Source: Nostocoides sp. HKS02
GTDB taxonomy: Bacteria; Actinomycetota; Actinomycetes; Actinomycetales; Dermatophilaceae
Reading direction: 5' to 3'
Assembly: GCF_009707485.1 (NCBI RefSeq)
Contig: NZ_CP046121.1
Span: 682,001-746,000 of the forward strand
Length of the DNA stretch: 64,000 nucleotides
Shown: positions 48,818 through 63,481 of the stretch, piece by piece
Layout of the letters: every line of letters starts with the position of its first letter
Position numbering within the stretch: position 1 is the stretch's first letter
Translations under genes and position numbers: made by a program
The notes under the pieces: generated by a model
Told to the model about the DNA's origin: nothing
Database searches by the model: none
The model's input: only the letters and a program-made list of their open reading frames with translations

Positions 48818-49989
48818 CCGAGCCCCATCTGGAGCACTCGATCTTCGGGGGGCACGAGACGGGGGAGCCGGGTCACCCGGGTCAGAGTCGTTCGTCACGA
48901 CGCGCGAGCCGCAAGCCGAAACGCCGCGGCCGGCGCCTGGGCTGCCTGGTGGTGGCCATCGTCCTGGTCGCTGCGGCGGCGTTCGCGGCATACACCGTCC
49001 TGCGTCCGGTGGTCGACGGGTTCCTGGCGAGCAACGACTACCCGGGCCCGGGCAGCGGTTCGGTGCAGGTCACGGTGAACGACGGCGACAGTGGTCGGGC
49101 GATCGGCGCCACGCTCCAGAAGGCCGGCGTCGTCAAGACGGCCAAGGCGTTCCTCGACGCCGCGGCGACCGACCCCCGGTCCGCCGCGATCCAGCCGGGC
49201 ACCTACACGCTCAAGAAGCAGATGTCGGCCAAGGAGGCGCTCGCGATCCTCGTCGACGGCAAGAACCGCACGGTCCCGCGGGTGACCATCCGTGAGGGCT
49301 TGTGGACGAGCGAGGTGTTCGCCGCGCTGTCGAAGGGCACCGGGGTACCGCTCGCGCAGTACCAGGCCGCGGCCAAGGACACCGCCGCTCTGGGCCTGCC
49401 ACCCGAGGCCAAGGGCAACGTCGAGGGCTACCTCTTCCCGTCGACCTACGAGTTCCCCGCGAAGGCGACCGCGACCGAGCAGCTCGCGACCATGGTGGCC
49501 AAGGCCGTGGCCGAGCTCCAGAGTGCCGGTGTCTCCGAGGCGGACTACGAGAAGACCCTCATCGTCGCCTCGATCGTCGAGGGCGAGGCGGGGGTGGCCG
49601 ACCGGGGCAAGGTCGCGCGGGTCATCGACAACCGGCTCGAGCACCCCACCGGCCCGACGGTCGGGTTGCTGCAGATGGACTCCACCGTCAACTTCGCCCT
49701 ACAGAAGCGCGGCAACCTCACCAAGGCGCAGTACGACTCGGCGAAGTCGAACCCCTACGACACGTACACCCACAAGGGTCTGCCGCCGGGTCCGATCAGC
49801 AGCCCGGGAGCCAAGGCGATCGAGGCCGCCGCCGCGCCGACCCCGGGTCCGTGGTTCTACTTCGTCACGGTCAACTACGACACCGGCGAGACGCTCTTCG
49901 CGACGACCCGGGCCGAGCACGACCGCAACAACGCCCAGCGCCAGGCGTGGTGCGACGCCAACAAGCCGAAGTGCGAGGGCAGTGGCTGA
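48814..49989 (+). CDS. mltG: Endolytic peptidoglycan transglycosylase MltG
   Basis: 391-aa type II membrane protein that cuts nascent glycan strands. A cytoplasmic basic N-terminus ([13 protein letters not shown]), one helix ([21 protein letters not shown], about residues 45-65), a LysM-like region ([23 protein letters not shown]), then the YceG catalytic domain with [19 protein letters not shown] (catalytic Glu256/258 region), [15 protein letters not shown] and YNTY-like [19 protein letters not shown] start overlaps ruvX by 4 nt. The alaS-ruvX-mltG-aroE order is a conserved actinobacterial block. Confidence 0.94.
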   Translation: MTEPHLEHSIFGGHETGEPGHPGQSRSSRRASRKPKRRGRRLGCLVVAIVLVAAAAFAAYTVLRPVVDGFLASNDYPGPGSGSVQVTVNDGDSGRAIGATLQKAGVVKTAKAFLDAAATDPRSAAIQPGTYTLKKQMSAKEALAILVDGKNRTVPRVTIREGLWTSEVFAALSKGTGVPLAQYQAAAKDTAALGLPPEAKGNVEGYLFPSTYEFPAKATATEQLATMVAKAVAELQSAGVSEADYEKTLIVASIVEGEAGVADRGKVARVIDNRLEHPTGPTVGLLQMDSTVNFALQKRGNLTKAQYDSAKSNPYDTYTHKGLPPGPISSPGAKAIEAAAAPTPGPWFYFVTVNYDTGETLFATTRAEHDRNNAQRQAWCDANKPKCEGSG

Positions 49990-50797
49990 GCCGCGGCGAG
50001 CCGCCGTCCTCGGGCGACCGGTGACCCACTCGCTCTCGCCGACGCTGCACGCCGCGGCCTACCGCGCCACGGGGCTGACCCAGTGGTCGTATGCCGCGCA
50101 CGACGTGGGCGCCGACGAGCTCGCGTCGTGGGTCGCCCCCCTGGACGAGAGCTGGCGCGGGCTGAGCCTGACGATGCCCCTCAAGGAGGCGGCCTTCGAC
50201 GTCGCGAGCACGGTGACGCAGACGGCCCGGGTCACCGGCGCCATCAACACCCTCGTGCGGCGCGGCGACCTCGGCTGGGACGCCCACAACACCGACGTGC
50301 GGGGCATCGAGTGCGCGCTCGCCGACGTGGCCCACGACGGCTCTGCGGTCGTCCTGGGCGGGGGCGCCACGGCACGCTCGGCGATCCTTGCCCTCGCGGC
50401 GCTCGGCGTCGAACGGGTGGTGCTCGCCGTGCGCGGCGAGGCCCGACCCGAGACGCTGCGGCTCGCGGTGCACGCGGGCGTCGCGATCGAGGTCGTGCCG
50501 CTGGCCTCGTGGACGGCCCGCCCCAGCGGTGTCGTCGTCAGTACCTTGCCCCCGCAGGGCGGTCTCGTCGCGGCTGCCGCGGTCGGGACGCGCCGCCGCG
50601 CGGGCACCCTCATGGACGTCGTCTACGCCGACTGGCCCACCCCGCTGGCCACTGCCGCCTCGCGGGCCGGCCTGAGCGTCAGGTCGGGCCTCGACATGCT
50701 CGTCTACCAGGCGGCCGAGCAGTTCCGCCTCTTCACCGGCACGCCGCCGCCGGTGCAGGCGATGTATGCCGCCGGCCGCCAGGCGCTGGCCCGATGA
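49982..50797 (+). CDS. aroE: Shikimate dehydrogenase
   Basis: Reduces 3-dehydroshikimate to shikimate with NADPH. 271 aa. Substrate-binding N-domain: VLGRPVTHSLSPTLHAAAYR, then GLSLTMPLKEAAFD with the catalytic Lys; GAINTLVR and AHNTDVRGIECAL; the NADP-binding GGGATARSAILALAALG; and the C-terminal QAAEQFRLFTG. GTG 49982 overlaps the mltG stop by 8 nt. It is the first gene of the shikimate series (aroE, then aroC, aroK, aroB) interrupted by the prepilin peptidase gene. Confidence 0.92.
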   Translation: MAEPRRAAVLGRPVTHSLSPTLHAAAYRATGLTQWSYAAHDVGADELASWVAPLDESWRGLSLTMPLKEAAFDVASTVTQTARVTGAINTLVRRGDLGWDAHNTDVRGIECALADVAHDGSAVVLGGGATARSAILALAALGVERVVLAVRGEARPETLRLAVHAGVAIEVVPLASWTARPSGVVVSTLPPQGGLVAAAAVGTRRRAGTLMDVVYADWPTPLATAASRAGLSVRSGLDMLVYQAAEQFRLFTGTPPPVQAMYAAGRQALAR

Positions 50798-51465
50798 CGG
50801 CCGGACTGCTGGTCGCGCTGTTCGGCGTGGCCGGCGCCGTGCTCGGCGGGTTGACGGGCCGTGCGCTGGCCACCGGCGGGTACCGGATCGAGTCCGACGA
50901 CGCCGGCGCGCTGCCACGGCACTGGTGGTGGCCCGGCCTGGTGCTGGCGCTGCTGTGGGGCTTCCTCGCCTGGCGCATCGGCGACTTCGCCGGGTGGGCG
51001 GCGCTGCCGGCATACCTCCTCTTCGGGTGGCTGGCGGTCGCCCTGGTGTGGATCGACGCCGACGTGCACCGGCTCCCCGACGGGCTGGTGCTGCCGGCCT
51101 ACCCGGCGCTCGGCGCCCTCGTGGCCCTCGCCGCCGCCGGGCTGGGCGACTGGGGCTCGCTGCTGCGTGCCGTGGCCTGCATGGCGGGCCTGTTCGCGCT
51201 CTACTTCGTCATGGCCTGGATCTCGCCGAGCTCGCTGGGGTTCGGCGACGTCAAGCTCGCGGGGCTGATCGGCCTGGTCCTGGGCTGGGTCGGGGTGCCC
51301 CAGGCGCTGCTCGGGGTGCTCGCGGGATTCGTCGTCGGCGGGGTCGTGGCGCTGGTCATGCTCGTGGGCCGGCGGGTGGGGCTGCGCTCGCACATCGCGT
51401 TCGGCCCGGCCATGCTCGCGGGCGCGTTCGTCGCCCTCGGGGTGGAGTTCCACCTGGTGGCCTGA
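50794..51465 (+). CDS. Prepilin peptidase, A24 family (single-domain)
   Basis: 223-aa membrane aspartic protease. About six hydrophobic segments. The two catalytic aspartates are in [11 protein letters not shown] (Asp88/Asp90) and GFGDVKL (Asp152), the diagnostic pair. There is no cytoplasmic cysteine-rich methylase domain, so this resembles TadV/CpaA or the short actinobacterial type that only cleaves prepilins. No pilin genes are in this window; substrates must be elsewhere. ATG overlaps the aroE stop by 4 nt. Confidence 0.88.
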   Translation: MTAGLLVALFGVAGAVLGGLTGRALATGGYRIESDDAGALPRHWWWPGLVLALLWGFLAWRIGDFAGWAALPAYLLFGWLAVALVWIDADVHRLPDGLVLPAYPALGALVALAAAGLGDWGSLLRAVACMAGLFALYFVMAWISPSSLGFGDVKLAGLIGLVLGWVGVPQALLGVLAGFVVGGVVALVMLVGRRVGLRSHIAFGPAMLAGAFVALGVEFHLVA

Positions 51466-51502
51466 CGGCGGCTGGCCCTGGCCTGCATGGGAGGATCGGG
51501 GC

Positions 51503-52722
51503 ATGCTCCGCTGGTTGACCGCAGGTGAGTCCCACGGCCCAGCCCTCCTCGCGACGATCGAGGGCCTGCCCGCCGGGGTCGAGGTGACGACCAAGGATGT
51601 CGCCGCGGCCCTGGCGCGGCGCCGACTCGGCTTCGGCCGCGGCGCCCGGATGGCCTTCGAGCAGGACGAGGTCGAGTTCCTCGGGGGCGTGCGCCACGGC
51701 GTGACGATGGGCTCGCCGGTGGCGATCCGGATCGGCAACACCGAGTGGCCGAAGTGGCAGACCGTCATGGCGGCCGACCCGGTCGCGCCCGAGGACCTGG
51801 CCGCGTCCGATGACGTCAACGCCGAGCGCGAGGTCGCGCGCAACCGCCCGCTCACCCGCCCGCGCCCCGGCCACGCCGACCTCGTCGGCATGCAGAAGTA
51901 CGGCTTCGACGACGCCCGTCCGGTGCTGGAGCGTGCCTCCGCTCGCGAGACCGCCGCCCGGGTCGCGCTCGGCGAGGTGGCGGCCCGGTTCCTCGAGCAG
52001 GCCTATGGCATCCGGCTGGTGTCGCACACCGTGGCCATCGGCACCGCCGGGGTCGGCGACGACGCCGTGCTGCCGACGCCCGACCAGGTCGAGCAGATCG
52101 ACTCCGACCCCGTGCGCACCCTCGACGCCACCGGCTCGGCGGCCATGGTCGGCGAGGTCGAGGCCGCCAAGAAGGACGGCGACACTCTCGGCGGCGTGGT
52201 CGAGGTCGTCGCCTACGGCCTGCCGCCCGGTCTGGGCTCCCACGTGCACTGGGACCGTCGTCTCGATGCCCAGCTCGCCGCCGCGCTCATGGGCATCCAG
52301 GCCATCAAGGGGGTCGAGATCGGTGACGGGTTCCGCACCGCGGCCCGCCGGGGTTCGGCCGCCCACGACGAGATGGAGCGGGACGCGTCCGGGGCGATCC
52401 AGCGGCGCACCGGTCGCGCCGGTGGCACCGAGGGCGGCATGTCCACCGGTGACGTGCTGCGGGTGCGTGCCGCGATGAAGCCCATCTCGACGGTCCCGCG
52501 CGCCCTCGACACCGTCGACACCACCGGTGCCGAGGCCGCCAAGGCGATCCACCAGCGATCGGACGTGTGCGCCGTCCCGGCAGCCGGCGTGGTGGCCGAG
52601 GCGATGGTCGCGCTGGTCCTCGCGCAGGCCTGCCTCGAGAAGTTCGGTGGCGACTCCGTGGCCGAGACGTCCCGCAACCACGCGGCATACCTCGCGTCCA
52701 TCCCGGCCACCATGCGCACGTG

Positions 52723-52726
<4 letters not shown>
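51503..52726 (+). CDS. aroC: Chorismate synthase
   Basis: FMN-dependent conversion of EPSP to chorismate, 407 aa. Starts [17 protein letters not shown] (signature 1). [37 protein letters not shown] and [25 protein letters not shown] are the other family signatures, with conserved basic residues RRTGRAGG. Length is normal. No clear Shine-Dalgarno; GAGGAT upstream could serve as a weak -10 or ribosome binding site. The next gene overlaps by 4 nt. Confidence 0.97.
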
Positions 52727-54314
<1,588 letters not shown>

Positions 54315-54352
54315 GGGCGCACGCGATTCGGGGGAGGGGCTGGGGCGGCGGC

Positions 54353-54358
54353 TAGACT
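54353..54358 (+). promoter_or_regulatory. Candidate -10 box of efp
   Basis: TAGACT about 40 nt before GTG 54398 in the 83-nt gap after aroB, suggesting a separate transcript for efp-nusB. The leader contains CGAAAGCGAC as a weak ribosome binding site. Confidence 0.5.
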
Positions 54359-54397
54359 GCTCGGCGACTTCCAGCCCAACCGAAAGCGACTCTTCCT

Positions 54398-54958
54398 GTG
54401 GCATCGACCAACGACCTGAAAAACGGCCTCGTCCTCAACCTCGAGGGCCAGCTCTGGGCCGTGGTGGAGTTCCAGCACGTCAAGCCCGGCAAGGGTCCGG
54501 CCTTCGTCCGCACCAAGCTCAAGAACGTCATGTCGGGCAAGGTCGTCGACAAGACCTTCAACGCCGGCGTCAAGGTCGAGACCGCGAACGTCGACCGTCG
54601 TGACATGCAGTACCTCTACAAGGACGGGTCGGACTACGTCTTCATGGACGGCGACACGTACGACCAGATCCACATCCCCGAGGCGACCGTCGGCGAGGTC
54701 GCGAACTACCTCCTCGAGAACCAGACCGCCCAGGTCGCGACCCACGACGGCACCGTGCTCTACGTCGAGCTGCCGACCTCGGTCGTGCTCGAGATCACCT
54801 ACACCGAGCCGGGCCTGCAGGGCGACCGCTCCACCGGTGGCACCAAGCCGGCGACGCTCGAGACCGGTGCGCAGATCAACGTCCCGCTGTTCCTCGAGCA
54901 GGGCACCAAGGTCAAGGTCGACACCCGCGACGGCTCCTACCTCGGTCGCGTGAACTGA
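54398..54958 (+). CDS. efp: Elongation factor P
   Basis: Relieves ribosome stalling at polyproline. 186 aa, three beta-barrel domains: KOW-like N-domain ([23 protein letters not shown]), OB domain, and C-terminal domain ending [11 protein letters not shown]. The tip loop is [12 protein letters not shown] with Lys32 at its centre. The palindromic PGKGP loop is that of the actinobacterial EF-P subfamily reported to work with an unmodified lysine, so no EpmA/EarP-type modification gene is needed; none is seen nearby. GTG start. nusB follows 3 nt after the stop. Confidence 0.96.
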   Translation: MASTNDLKNGLVLNLEGQLWAVVEFQHVKPGKGPAFVRTKLKNVMSGKVVDKTFNAGVKVETANVDRRDMQYLYKDGSDYVFMDGDTYDQIHIPEATVGEVANYLLENQTAQVATHDGTVLYVELPTSVVLEITYTEPGLQGDRSTGGTKPATLETGAQINVPLFLEQGTKVKVDTRDGSYLGRVN

Positions 54959-54961
54959 CCC

Positions 54962-55375
54962 TTGGCTGCCAGGACCAAGGCCCGCAAACGGGCTGTCGAC
55001 CTCCTCTTCGAGGCCGAGCAGCGCGGCATGAACGCGCGCGACCTGCTCGTGGAGCGGCTGGCCAAGCCGGTCACCGAGGCGCCGCTCAACCAGTACACCG
55101 CCGACCTCGTCGAGGGGGTCGTCGAGCACTGGACCGACATCAACGAGCTGCTCTCGACCTACTCCCAGGGGTGGTCCCTCGAGCGGATGCCCAGCGTCGA
55201 CCGCGCCATCCTGCGCCTCGGCGCGTTCGAGGTGCTGTATGCCGCGGAGGTGCCCGAGAGCGTCGCCATCGCCGAGGCGGTGGAGCTGGCCAAGAGCCTG
55301 TCCACCGACGACTCGCCGAAGTTCGTCAACGGTCTCCTCGGGCGCCTCGCCGAGGTCAAGCCGACCCTGGCCTGA
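54962..55375 (+). CDS. nusB: Transcription antitermination factor NusB
   Basis: 137 aa, all-helical. RTKARKRAVDLLFEAEQRG is the boxA-RNA-binding N-terminus; AILRLGAFEVLY and VAIAEAVELAKSLSTDDSPKFVNGLLGRL are the family core. NusB with NusE binds boxA in rRNA leaders; two boxA sites are present at 14633 and 16691. The start is a TTG at 54962: it gives the conserved N-terminus and lies 3 nt after efp, and no ATG or GTG would retain that region. Translation is probably coupled to efp. Confidence 0.94.
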   Translation: MAARTKARKRAVDLLFEAEQRGMNARDLLVERLAKPVTEAPLNQYTADLVEGVVEHWTDINELLSTYSQGWSLERMPSVDRAILRLGAFEVLYAAEVPESVAIAEAVELAKSLSTDDSPKFVNGLLGRLAEVKPTLA

Positions 55376-55405
55376 CCCACGCCGCCGGAAGACCACGCCA
55401 TCCGC

Positions 55406-55411
55406 TAGGGT
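55406..55411 (+). promoter_or_regulatory. Candidate -10 box of the pyr operon
   Basis: TAGGGT, about 65 nt before ATG 55477, just after nusB. A start about 7 nt downstream would give a ~60-nt leader that contains the PyrR-type hairpin. Confidence 0.5.
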
Positions 55412-55435
55412 GACCCGCGAACGACATCCTTTAAC

Positions 55436-55465
55436 GACCTGTCCTGTGAGGCAGGGAAGGAGGTC
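55436..55465 (+). promoter_or_regulatory. Candidate PyrR-binding RNA hairpin over the pyrR ribosome binding site
   Basis: TCCTGTGAGGC (55442-55452) fits the core PyrR-binding RNA consensus UCCNGNGAGGY. It is framed by CCTG (55438-55441) and CAGG (55452-55455), forming a short stem-loop. The Shine-Dalgarno AAGGAGG follows at 55458-55463, and GACCT (55436-55440) can pair with AGGTC (55461-55465), enclosing it. This fits PyrR-mediated translational repression by UMP/UTP, as described for mycobacterial pyrR; there is no terminator-like T-run, which argues against attenuation. Confidence 0.7.
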
Positions 55466-55476
55466 CTGACGCCGCC

Positions 55477-56094
55477 ATGCGTCCTGACTCTGCAGCACCC
55501 GAGGGCGACTCGACCGTCCCCACCGCCACCACCACCACCGCCGAGGACCCGTCGGTCCGCACCGTCATGAGCGCGGCCGACGTGTCCCGAGCCCTGCGTC
55601 GCATCGCCCACGAGATCCTCGAGCGCAACAAGGGCGCCGACGACCTGGTGATCCTGGGCATCCCACGCCGCGGGGTGGCCCTCGCGCACCGGCTCGCCGG
55701 CGTCATGGAGTCCGTCGAGGGTCGTCCCGTGCCCGTCGGCGCGCTCGACGTGACGATGCACCGCGACGACCTGCGCCGCCAGCCGACCCGCAGCCCGATG
55801 CACACCGACATCCCGGGCTCCGGGATCGACGACAAGGTCGTGGTCCTGGTCGACGACGTCCTGTACTCCGGCCGCACGGTCCGGGCTGCTCTCGACGCGC
55901 TCTCCGACCTCGGCCGGCCGCGCGCGGTGCGCTTGGCCGTCCTGGTCGACCGTGGGCACCGGGACCTGCCCATCCGGGCCGACCACGTCGGCAAGAACCT
56001 CCCGACGGCCAGCACCGAGCGGGTCAGCGTCCGGCTCACCGAGCACGACGGCGAGCAGGACGAGGTCACCATCAGCGCAGGTGAGCCCCGATGA
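55477..56094 (+). CDS. pyrR: Bifunctional pyr operon regulator / uracil phosphoribosyltransferase PyrR
   Basis: Binds pyr mRNA when UMP/UTP is high and has UPRTase activity. 205 aa. Phosphoribosyltransferase fold: [27 protein letters not shown], the PRPP-binding [23 protein letters not shown], and [20 protein letters not shown]. The first ~30 residues are a low-complexity extension ([12 protein letters not shown]); ATG 55567 ([17 protein letters not shown]) would give the usual 175-aa form and is an alternative start, but the strong AAGGAGG at 55458 favours 55477. First gene of pyrR-B-C-x-carA-B-pyrK. Confidence 0.94.
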   Translation: MRPDSAAPEGDSTVPTATTTTAEDPSVRTVMSAADVSRALRRIAHEILERNKGADDLVILGIPRRGVALAHRLAGVMESVEGRPVPVGALDVTMHRDDLRRQPTRSPMHTDIPGSGIDDKVVVLVDDVLYSGRTVRAALDALSDLGRPRAVRLAVLVDRGHRDLPIRADHVGKNLPTASTERVSVRLTEHDGEQDEVTISAGEPR

Positions 56095-57113
56095 CGTCCA
56101 GCCCGGTTTCGACGGTCGCCGGGACCGTCGCCGCCACGGGCGCCGACACGGTCGCCGGCATGCGGCATACCCGCCGCCACCTGCTCAGCTCCGCCGACCT
56201 CGACCGCGCGCAGGTGCGGGCCATCCTCGACACTGCCGCCGAGATGCACGCGGTCCAGCGGCGCGAGGTGAAGAAGCTGCCGACCCTGCGTGGTCGCACG
56301 GTCGTGAACCTCTTCTTCGAGGACTCGACGCGCACCCGCAGCAGCTTCGAGATCGCCGGCAAGTGGCTCTCGGCCGACGTCATCAACATCAGTGGCAAGG
56401 GGTCCTCGACCTCCAAGGGCGAGTCGCTGCGGGACACCGTCCTGACCGTGGCCGCCATGGGGGTCGATGCCCTCGTGATCCGCCACGGTGCCAGCGGTGC
56501 GGCCCACCAGGTCAGCCAGTGGGTCGACGCCCACGTCATCAACGCGGGCGACGGCATGCACGAGCACCCGACCCAGGCGCTGCTCGACGCCTACACGATG
56601 GAGCGGCGGCTCGGCGACCTCGAGGACCGCCACGTGGTCATCGTCGGCGACCTGACCCACTCCCGGGTGGTCCGCTCCAACCTCATCACGCTGCGCACGC
56701 TCGGCGCCCGGGTCACCCTCGTCGCGCCGCCGACCCTGATGCCCAGCGGCATCGCGTCGTGGGCCCGCACCGAGGGGTTTGCACTCACGCACGACTTCGA
56801 CGAGGTGCTGCCGACCGCGGACGCGGTGATGATGCTGCGGGTGCAGCGCGAACGGATGAGCGGCGGCTACTTCCCCACCGCGCGCGAGTACACCGTCGGC
56901 TACGGCCTGACGCGCGGTCGCCTCGACCTCCTCACCGCCGCCAACCCAGAGGCCGTCATCTGCCACCCCGGCCCGATGAACCGGGGCCTCGAGATCGCCG
57001 CCGACGCCGCGGATGCCGCCCAGTCGCTGATCCTCGACCAGGTGAGCGCCGGGGTCGCTATGCGGATGTCGGTGCTGTACCACCTGCTCGCCGGAGAGGA
57101 AGGCACCGCATGA
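56091..57113 (+). CDS. pyrB: Aspartate carbamoyltransferase catalytic subunit
   Basis: Condenses aspartate and carbamoyl phosphate. 340 aa. Carbamoyl-phosphate motif [13 protein letters not shown] with STRTR at residues 79-83, then [23 protein letters not shown], the aspartate loop MLRVQRERM and CHPGPMNRG. The first ~25 residues ([19 protein letters not shown]) are a repetitive extension; ATG 56160 ([14 protein letters not shown]) is the likely conserved start, but ATG 56091 overlaps the pyrR stop (ATGA) and is kept. No pyrI is present, as in other actinobacteria. Confidence 0.94.
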   Translation: MTSSPVSTVAGTVAATGADTVAGMRHTRRHLLSSADLDRAQVRAILDTAAEMHAVQRREVKKLPTLRGRTVVNLFFEDSTRTRSSFEIAGKWLSADVINISGKGSSTSKGESLRDTVLTVAAMGVDALVIRHGASGAAHQVSQWVDAHVINAGDGMHEHPTQALLDAYTMERRLGDLEDRHVVIVGDLTHSRVVRSNLITLRTLGARVTLVAPPTLMPSGIASWARTEGFALTHDFDEVLPTADAVMMLRVQRERMSGGYFPTAREYTVGYGLTRGRLDLLTAANPEAVICHPGPMNRGLEIAADAADAAQSLILDQVSAGVAMRMSVLYHLLAGEEGTA

Positions 57114-58405
57114 GCGCCTTGTTGGTCACCGGAGCCGACCTGTGCGGCGGTGGCGCGAGCGACCTGCTCATCGAGGACGGCGTCATCACGCAGATCGGAA
57201 CGATCGGCGCCAAGGGCTCGCGGGGCTGGGACGTCCTCGATGCCGACGGCCTGGTCGCCCTGCCCGGGCTGGTCGACCTGCACACCCACCTGCGTGAGCC
57301 GGGGCGCGAGGATGCCGAGACGATCGCCTCCGGGTCGGCCGCAGCTGCCGTCGGCGGCTACACCGCGATCCTGGCCATGGCCAACACCTCGCCGGTCACG
57401 GACACTGCCGAGGCTGCTGAGCGCATCCTCGACCTCGGACGCGCCGCCGGGCTGGTCGACGTCGTGCCGGTGGGCGCGGTGACCAAGGGGCTGCTGGGCG
57501 ACGAGCTCGCCGAGCTGGGCCTGATGCACCGCTCGCGGGCCGCCGTGACCGTGTTCTCCGACGACGGCCACTGCGTCCACGACGCCCGGGTCATGCGACG
57601 TGCCCTCGAGTACGTCCGCGCCTTCGGTGGGGTCGTGTCCCAGCACGCCCAGGACCCGCAGCTCGCGGGGCCGCAGGCGTGCGCCCACGAGGGCGAGCTG
57701 TCCGGTCGGCTGGGCCTGCCGGGCTGGCCCGGCATCGCCGAGGAGTCGATCGTCGCGCGCGACGTCATGCTGGCGCGGCATACCGGCTCGCGCGTCCACG
57801 TCGCCCACGTCTCGACCGCGGGCACCGTGGAGGTGCTGCGCTGGGCCAAGGCCCAGGGCATCGCCGTCACGGCCGAGGTGACGCCCCACCACCTCGTCCT
57901 CACGACCGACCTGCTCACCGGCTACGACCCGACGTTCAAGGTCAACCCGCCGCTGCGGCCCCAGGAGGACGTCGAGGCGCTGCGCCAAGCGCTCGCCGAC
58001 GGCACCATCGACGCCGTCGCCACCGACCACGCGCCCCACGCCCGGCACGACAAGGAGCACGCGTTCGTCGACGCTGCCTTCGGGATGCTCGGGCTCGAGA
58101 CGGCGCTGTCCGTCGTCAGCGACGTCATGGTGACGACCGGGCTGCTCGACTGGGCCGGGGTCGCCCGCGTGATGGCCCAGAACCCCGCGCGCATCGCCGG
58201 CCTCGCCGACCACGGCCGCCCGATCGAGGTCGGTGCGCCCGCCAACCTGACCCTGGTCGACCCGTCGGCCCAGGTCACCATCGACCGCGGCGCCTCGCTG
58301 TCCTTGTCCCGCAACAACCCGTGGCACGGCCGCACCCTGCGTGGTGCGGTGCACGCCACGGTGCTGCGCGGACGCGTCACCGCCCAGAAGGGGGCCCTCG
58401 CGTGA
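57110..58405 (+). CDS. pyrC: Dihydroorotase
   Basis: Zinc-dependent cyclisation of carbamoyl-aspartate, 431 aa, type I. Metal-binding [10 protein letters not shown] (His58, His60), the histidine in [14 protein letters not shown], and [12 protein letters not shown] with the catalytic Asp. The usual bridging carboxylated Lys is replaced in this type by Asp/His pairs; [11 protein letters not shown] lies at that place. ATG overlaps the pyrB stop. Class I dihydroorotases often associate with aspartate transcarbamoylase, encoded just upstream. Confidence 0.95.
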   Translation: MSALLVTGADLCGGGASDLLIEDGVITQIGTIGAKGSRGWDVLDADGLVALPGLVDLHTHLREPGREDAETIASGSAAAAVGGYTAILAMANTSPVTDTAEAAERILDLGRAAGLVDVVPVGAVTKGLLGDELAELGLMHRSRAAVTVFSDDGHCVHDARVMRRALEYVRAFGGVVSQHAQDPQLAGPQACAHEGELSGRLGLPGWPGIAEESIVARDVMLARHTGSRVHVAHVSTAGTVEVLRWAKAQGIAVTAEVTPHHLVLTTDLLTGYDPTFKVNPPLRPQEDVEALRQALADGTIDAVATDHAPHARHDKEHAFVDAAFGMLGLETALSVVSDVMVTTGLLDWAGVARVMAQNPARIAGLADHGRPIEVGAPANLTLVDPSAQVTIDRGASLSLSRNNPWHGRTLRGAVHATVLRGRVTAQKGALA

Positions 58406-58980
58406 CCCGACTCCAAGCCGTGGGCGTCATGCTCGTCGCCCTGGGCCTGATCTACGCCCTGCTGTATGCCGCGTGGCTGCGCAAACGGCGCAGCCACGCC
58501 TCCGCCGCCATCGCCGCCGAGCGGCGCCGCACCAGCGAGCCCGCGGCGAAGAGCGCTCCGGTCCTCGACGACGCCCGTTCGACGCAGGTCCTGGCCGAGG
58601 GCACCTACGTCAGCACCACCACGGCAGCCAGCCGCCTGGAGCGGGTGACGGTCGAAGGACTGGGCAACCGTGCCAAGGCGACCCTCACCGTCAACCGGGG
58701 CACACCGACCCAGCTCGTCCGGATCGAGCGCCAGGGCGAGTCGACGGTGATCATCCCGGCCGGCCGGCTGGTCTCGGTCCGCCGCGACCGCGGCATGGCC
58801 GGCAAGTTCGTCGGCGCCAACCGCATGCTCGTCCTGCAGTGGCGCACGCCCGAGGGCGACGTCTACGAGACCGGCTTCCTGCCGCGGTACCGCGCCGACG
58901 TCGACAAGGTCGAGTCCGCGCTCTGGTGGCACACCGGCACGGCCGAGACCCCCGCCTCAGAAGGAGACCCGACGTCATGA
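58402..58980 (+). CDS. Membrane-anchored protein in the pyr operon (PH-like domain)
   Basis: 192 aa. One N-terminal helix ([23 protein letters not shown]), a basic stretch (RKRRSH), a low-complexity linker, and a C-terminal beta-rich domain ([62 protein letters not shown]) of the PH-like type seen in actinobacterial pyr operons. Function unknown. GTG start overlaps pyrC by 4 nt and carA overlaps its stop, so it is conserved in the middle of the operon. A role in pyrimidine metabolism is not shown; it may simply be co-regulated. Confidence 0.82.
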   Translation: MTRLQAVGVMLVALGLIYALLYAAWLRKRRSHASAAIAAERRRTSEPAAKSAPVLDDARSTQVLAEGTYVSTTTAASRLERVTVEGLGNRAKATLTVNRGTPTQLVRIERQGESTVIIPAGRLVSVRRDRGMAGKFVGANRMLVLQWRTPEGDVYETGFLPRYRADVDKVESALWWHTGTAETPASEGDPTS

Positions 58981-60175
58981 CCGCGTCCGCTGCCCCGCTC
59001 GACCTCGACCTCGACCGTGAGTCGGCCGTGCTCGTCCTCGAGGACGGACGGACCTTCCGCGGTGACGCCTACGGCGCGATCGGCCAGACCGTGGGTGAGG
59101 CGGTGTTCTCCACCGGCATGACCGGCTACCAGGAGACGCTCACCGACCCGAGCTACCACCGCCAGGTCGTCGTCATGACCGCGCCCCACGTCGGCAACAC
59201 CGGCGTCAACGACGAGGACGCCGAGTCGGACCGGATCTGGGTCGCGGGCTACGTCGTGCGCGACCCCGCGCTGCGGCCGTCGAACTGGCGCTCCCAGCGC
59301 TCGCTGGAGGACGACCTGCGTCAGCAGGGCGTCGTGGGCATCAGCGGCATCGACACCCGAGCGCTCACCCGCCACCTGCGCGAGCGCGGCGCGATGCGCG
59401 TCGGCATCTTCTCCGGAGAGCGGTCCGAGCTGCCGCTCGCCGAGCTGACCGGGGCCGTCCGGAACGCACCGTCGATGACGGGGGCTGCGCTGGCGGCGGA
59501 GGTGAGCACGACCGAGCCGTACGTCGTGCCTGCGGTGGGGGAGAAGCGGTTCACCGTCGCGGCGGTCGACCTTGGCATCAAGGCGATGACCCCGACCCTG
59601 ATGGCCCAGCAGGGCATCGAGGTGCACGTCCTGCCGGCGACGGCGACGTTCGACGACCTCCAGGCCGTCGGCGACGCCGGCCCCGACGGCGTGTTCTTCT
59701 CCAACGGGCCGGGCGATCCCGCGGCGGCCGACGCCGAGGTCGCCGTCCTCCGCGAGGTCCTCGACGCGCGCATCCCGTTCTTCGGCATCTGCTTCGGCAA
59801 CCAGCTGCTCGGCCGGGCGCTCGGCTTCGGCACCTACAAGCTCAAGTACGGCCACCGCGGCATCAACCAGCCCGTCATCGACCGCAGCACGGGCAAGGTC
59901 GAGATCACCGCCCACAACCACGGCTTCGCGGTCGACGCGCCGGTCGACGCGGACGTGACCGCGCCCAGCGACCGTGACGGCACGGCATACGGGCGGGTGC
60001 GCGTCTCGCACGTCTGCCTCAACGACGACGTGGTCGAGGGCCTCGACTGCCTCGACCTGCCCGCCTACTCGGTCCAGTACCACCCCGAGGCGGCGGCCGG
60101 GCCGCACGACGCCGGCTACCTGTTCGACCGGTTCGTGGAGCTGATGAGCAACAACGAGAAGGGAAACCGCGGCTG

Positions 60176-60176
<1 letters not shown>
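58977..60176 (+). CDS. carA: Carbamoyl-phosphate synthase small subunit
   Basis: Glutamine amidotransferase subunit, 399 aa. N-terminal domain starts [17 protein letters not shown] and contains [17 protein letters not shown]. The class I glutaminase has FFSNGPGDP, the nucleophile GICFGNQ (Cys272; the CFGNQ variant of CLGHQ is common in actinobacteria), GHRGINQPV and [12 protein letters not shown] with the catalytic His and Glu. ATG 58977 overlaps the previous stop; AGAAGGAGA is 10 nt upstream. Supplies ammonia to CarB; carbamoyl phosphate then goes to both PyrB and ArgF. Confidence 0.97.
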
Positions 60177-63477
<3,301 letters not shown>

Positions 63478-63481
<4 letters not shown>

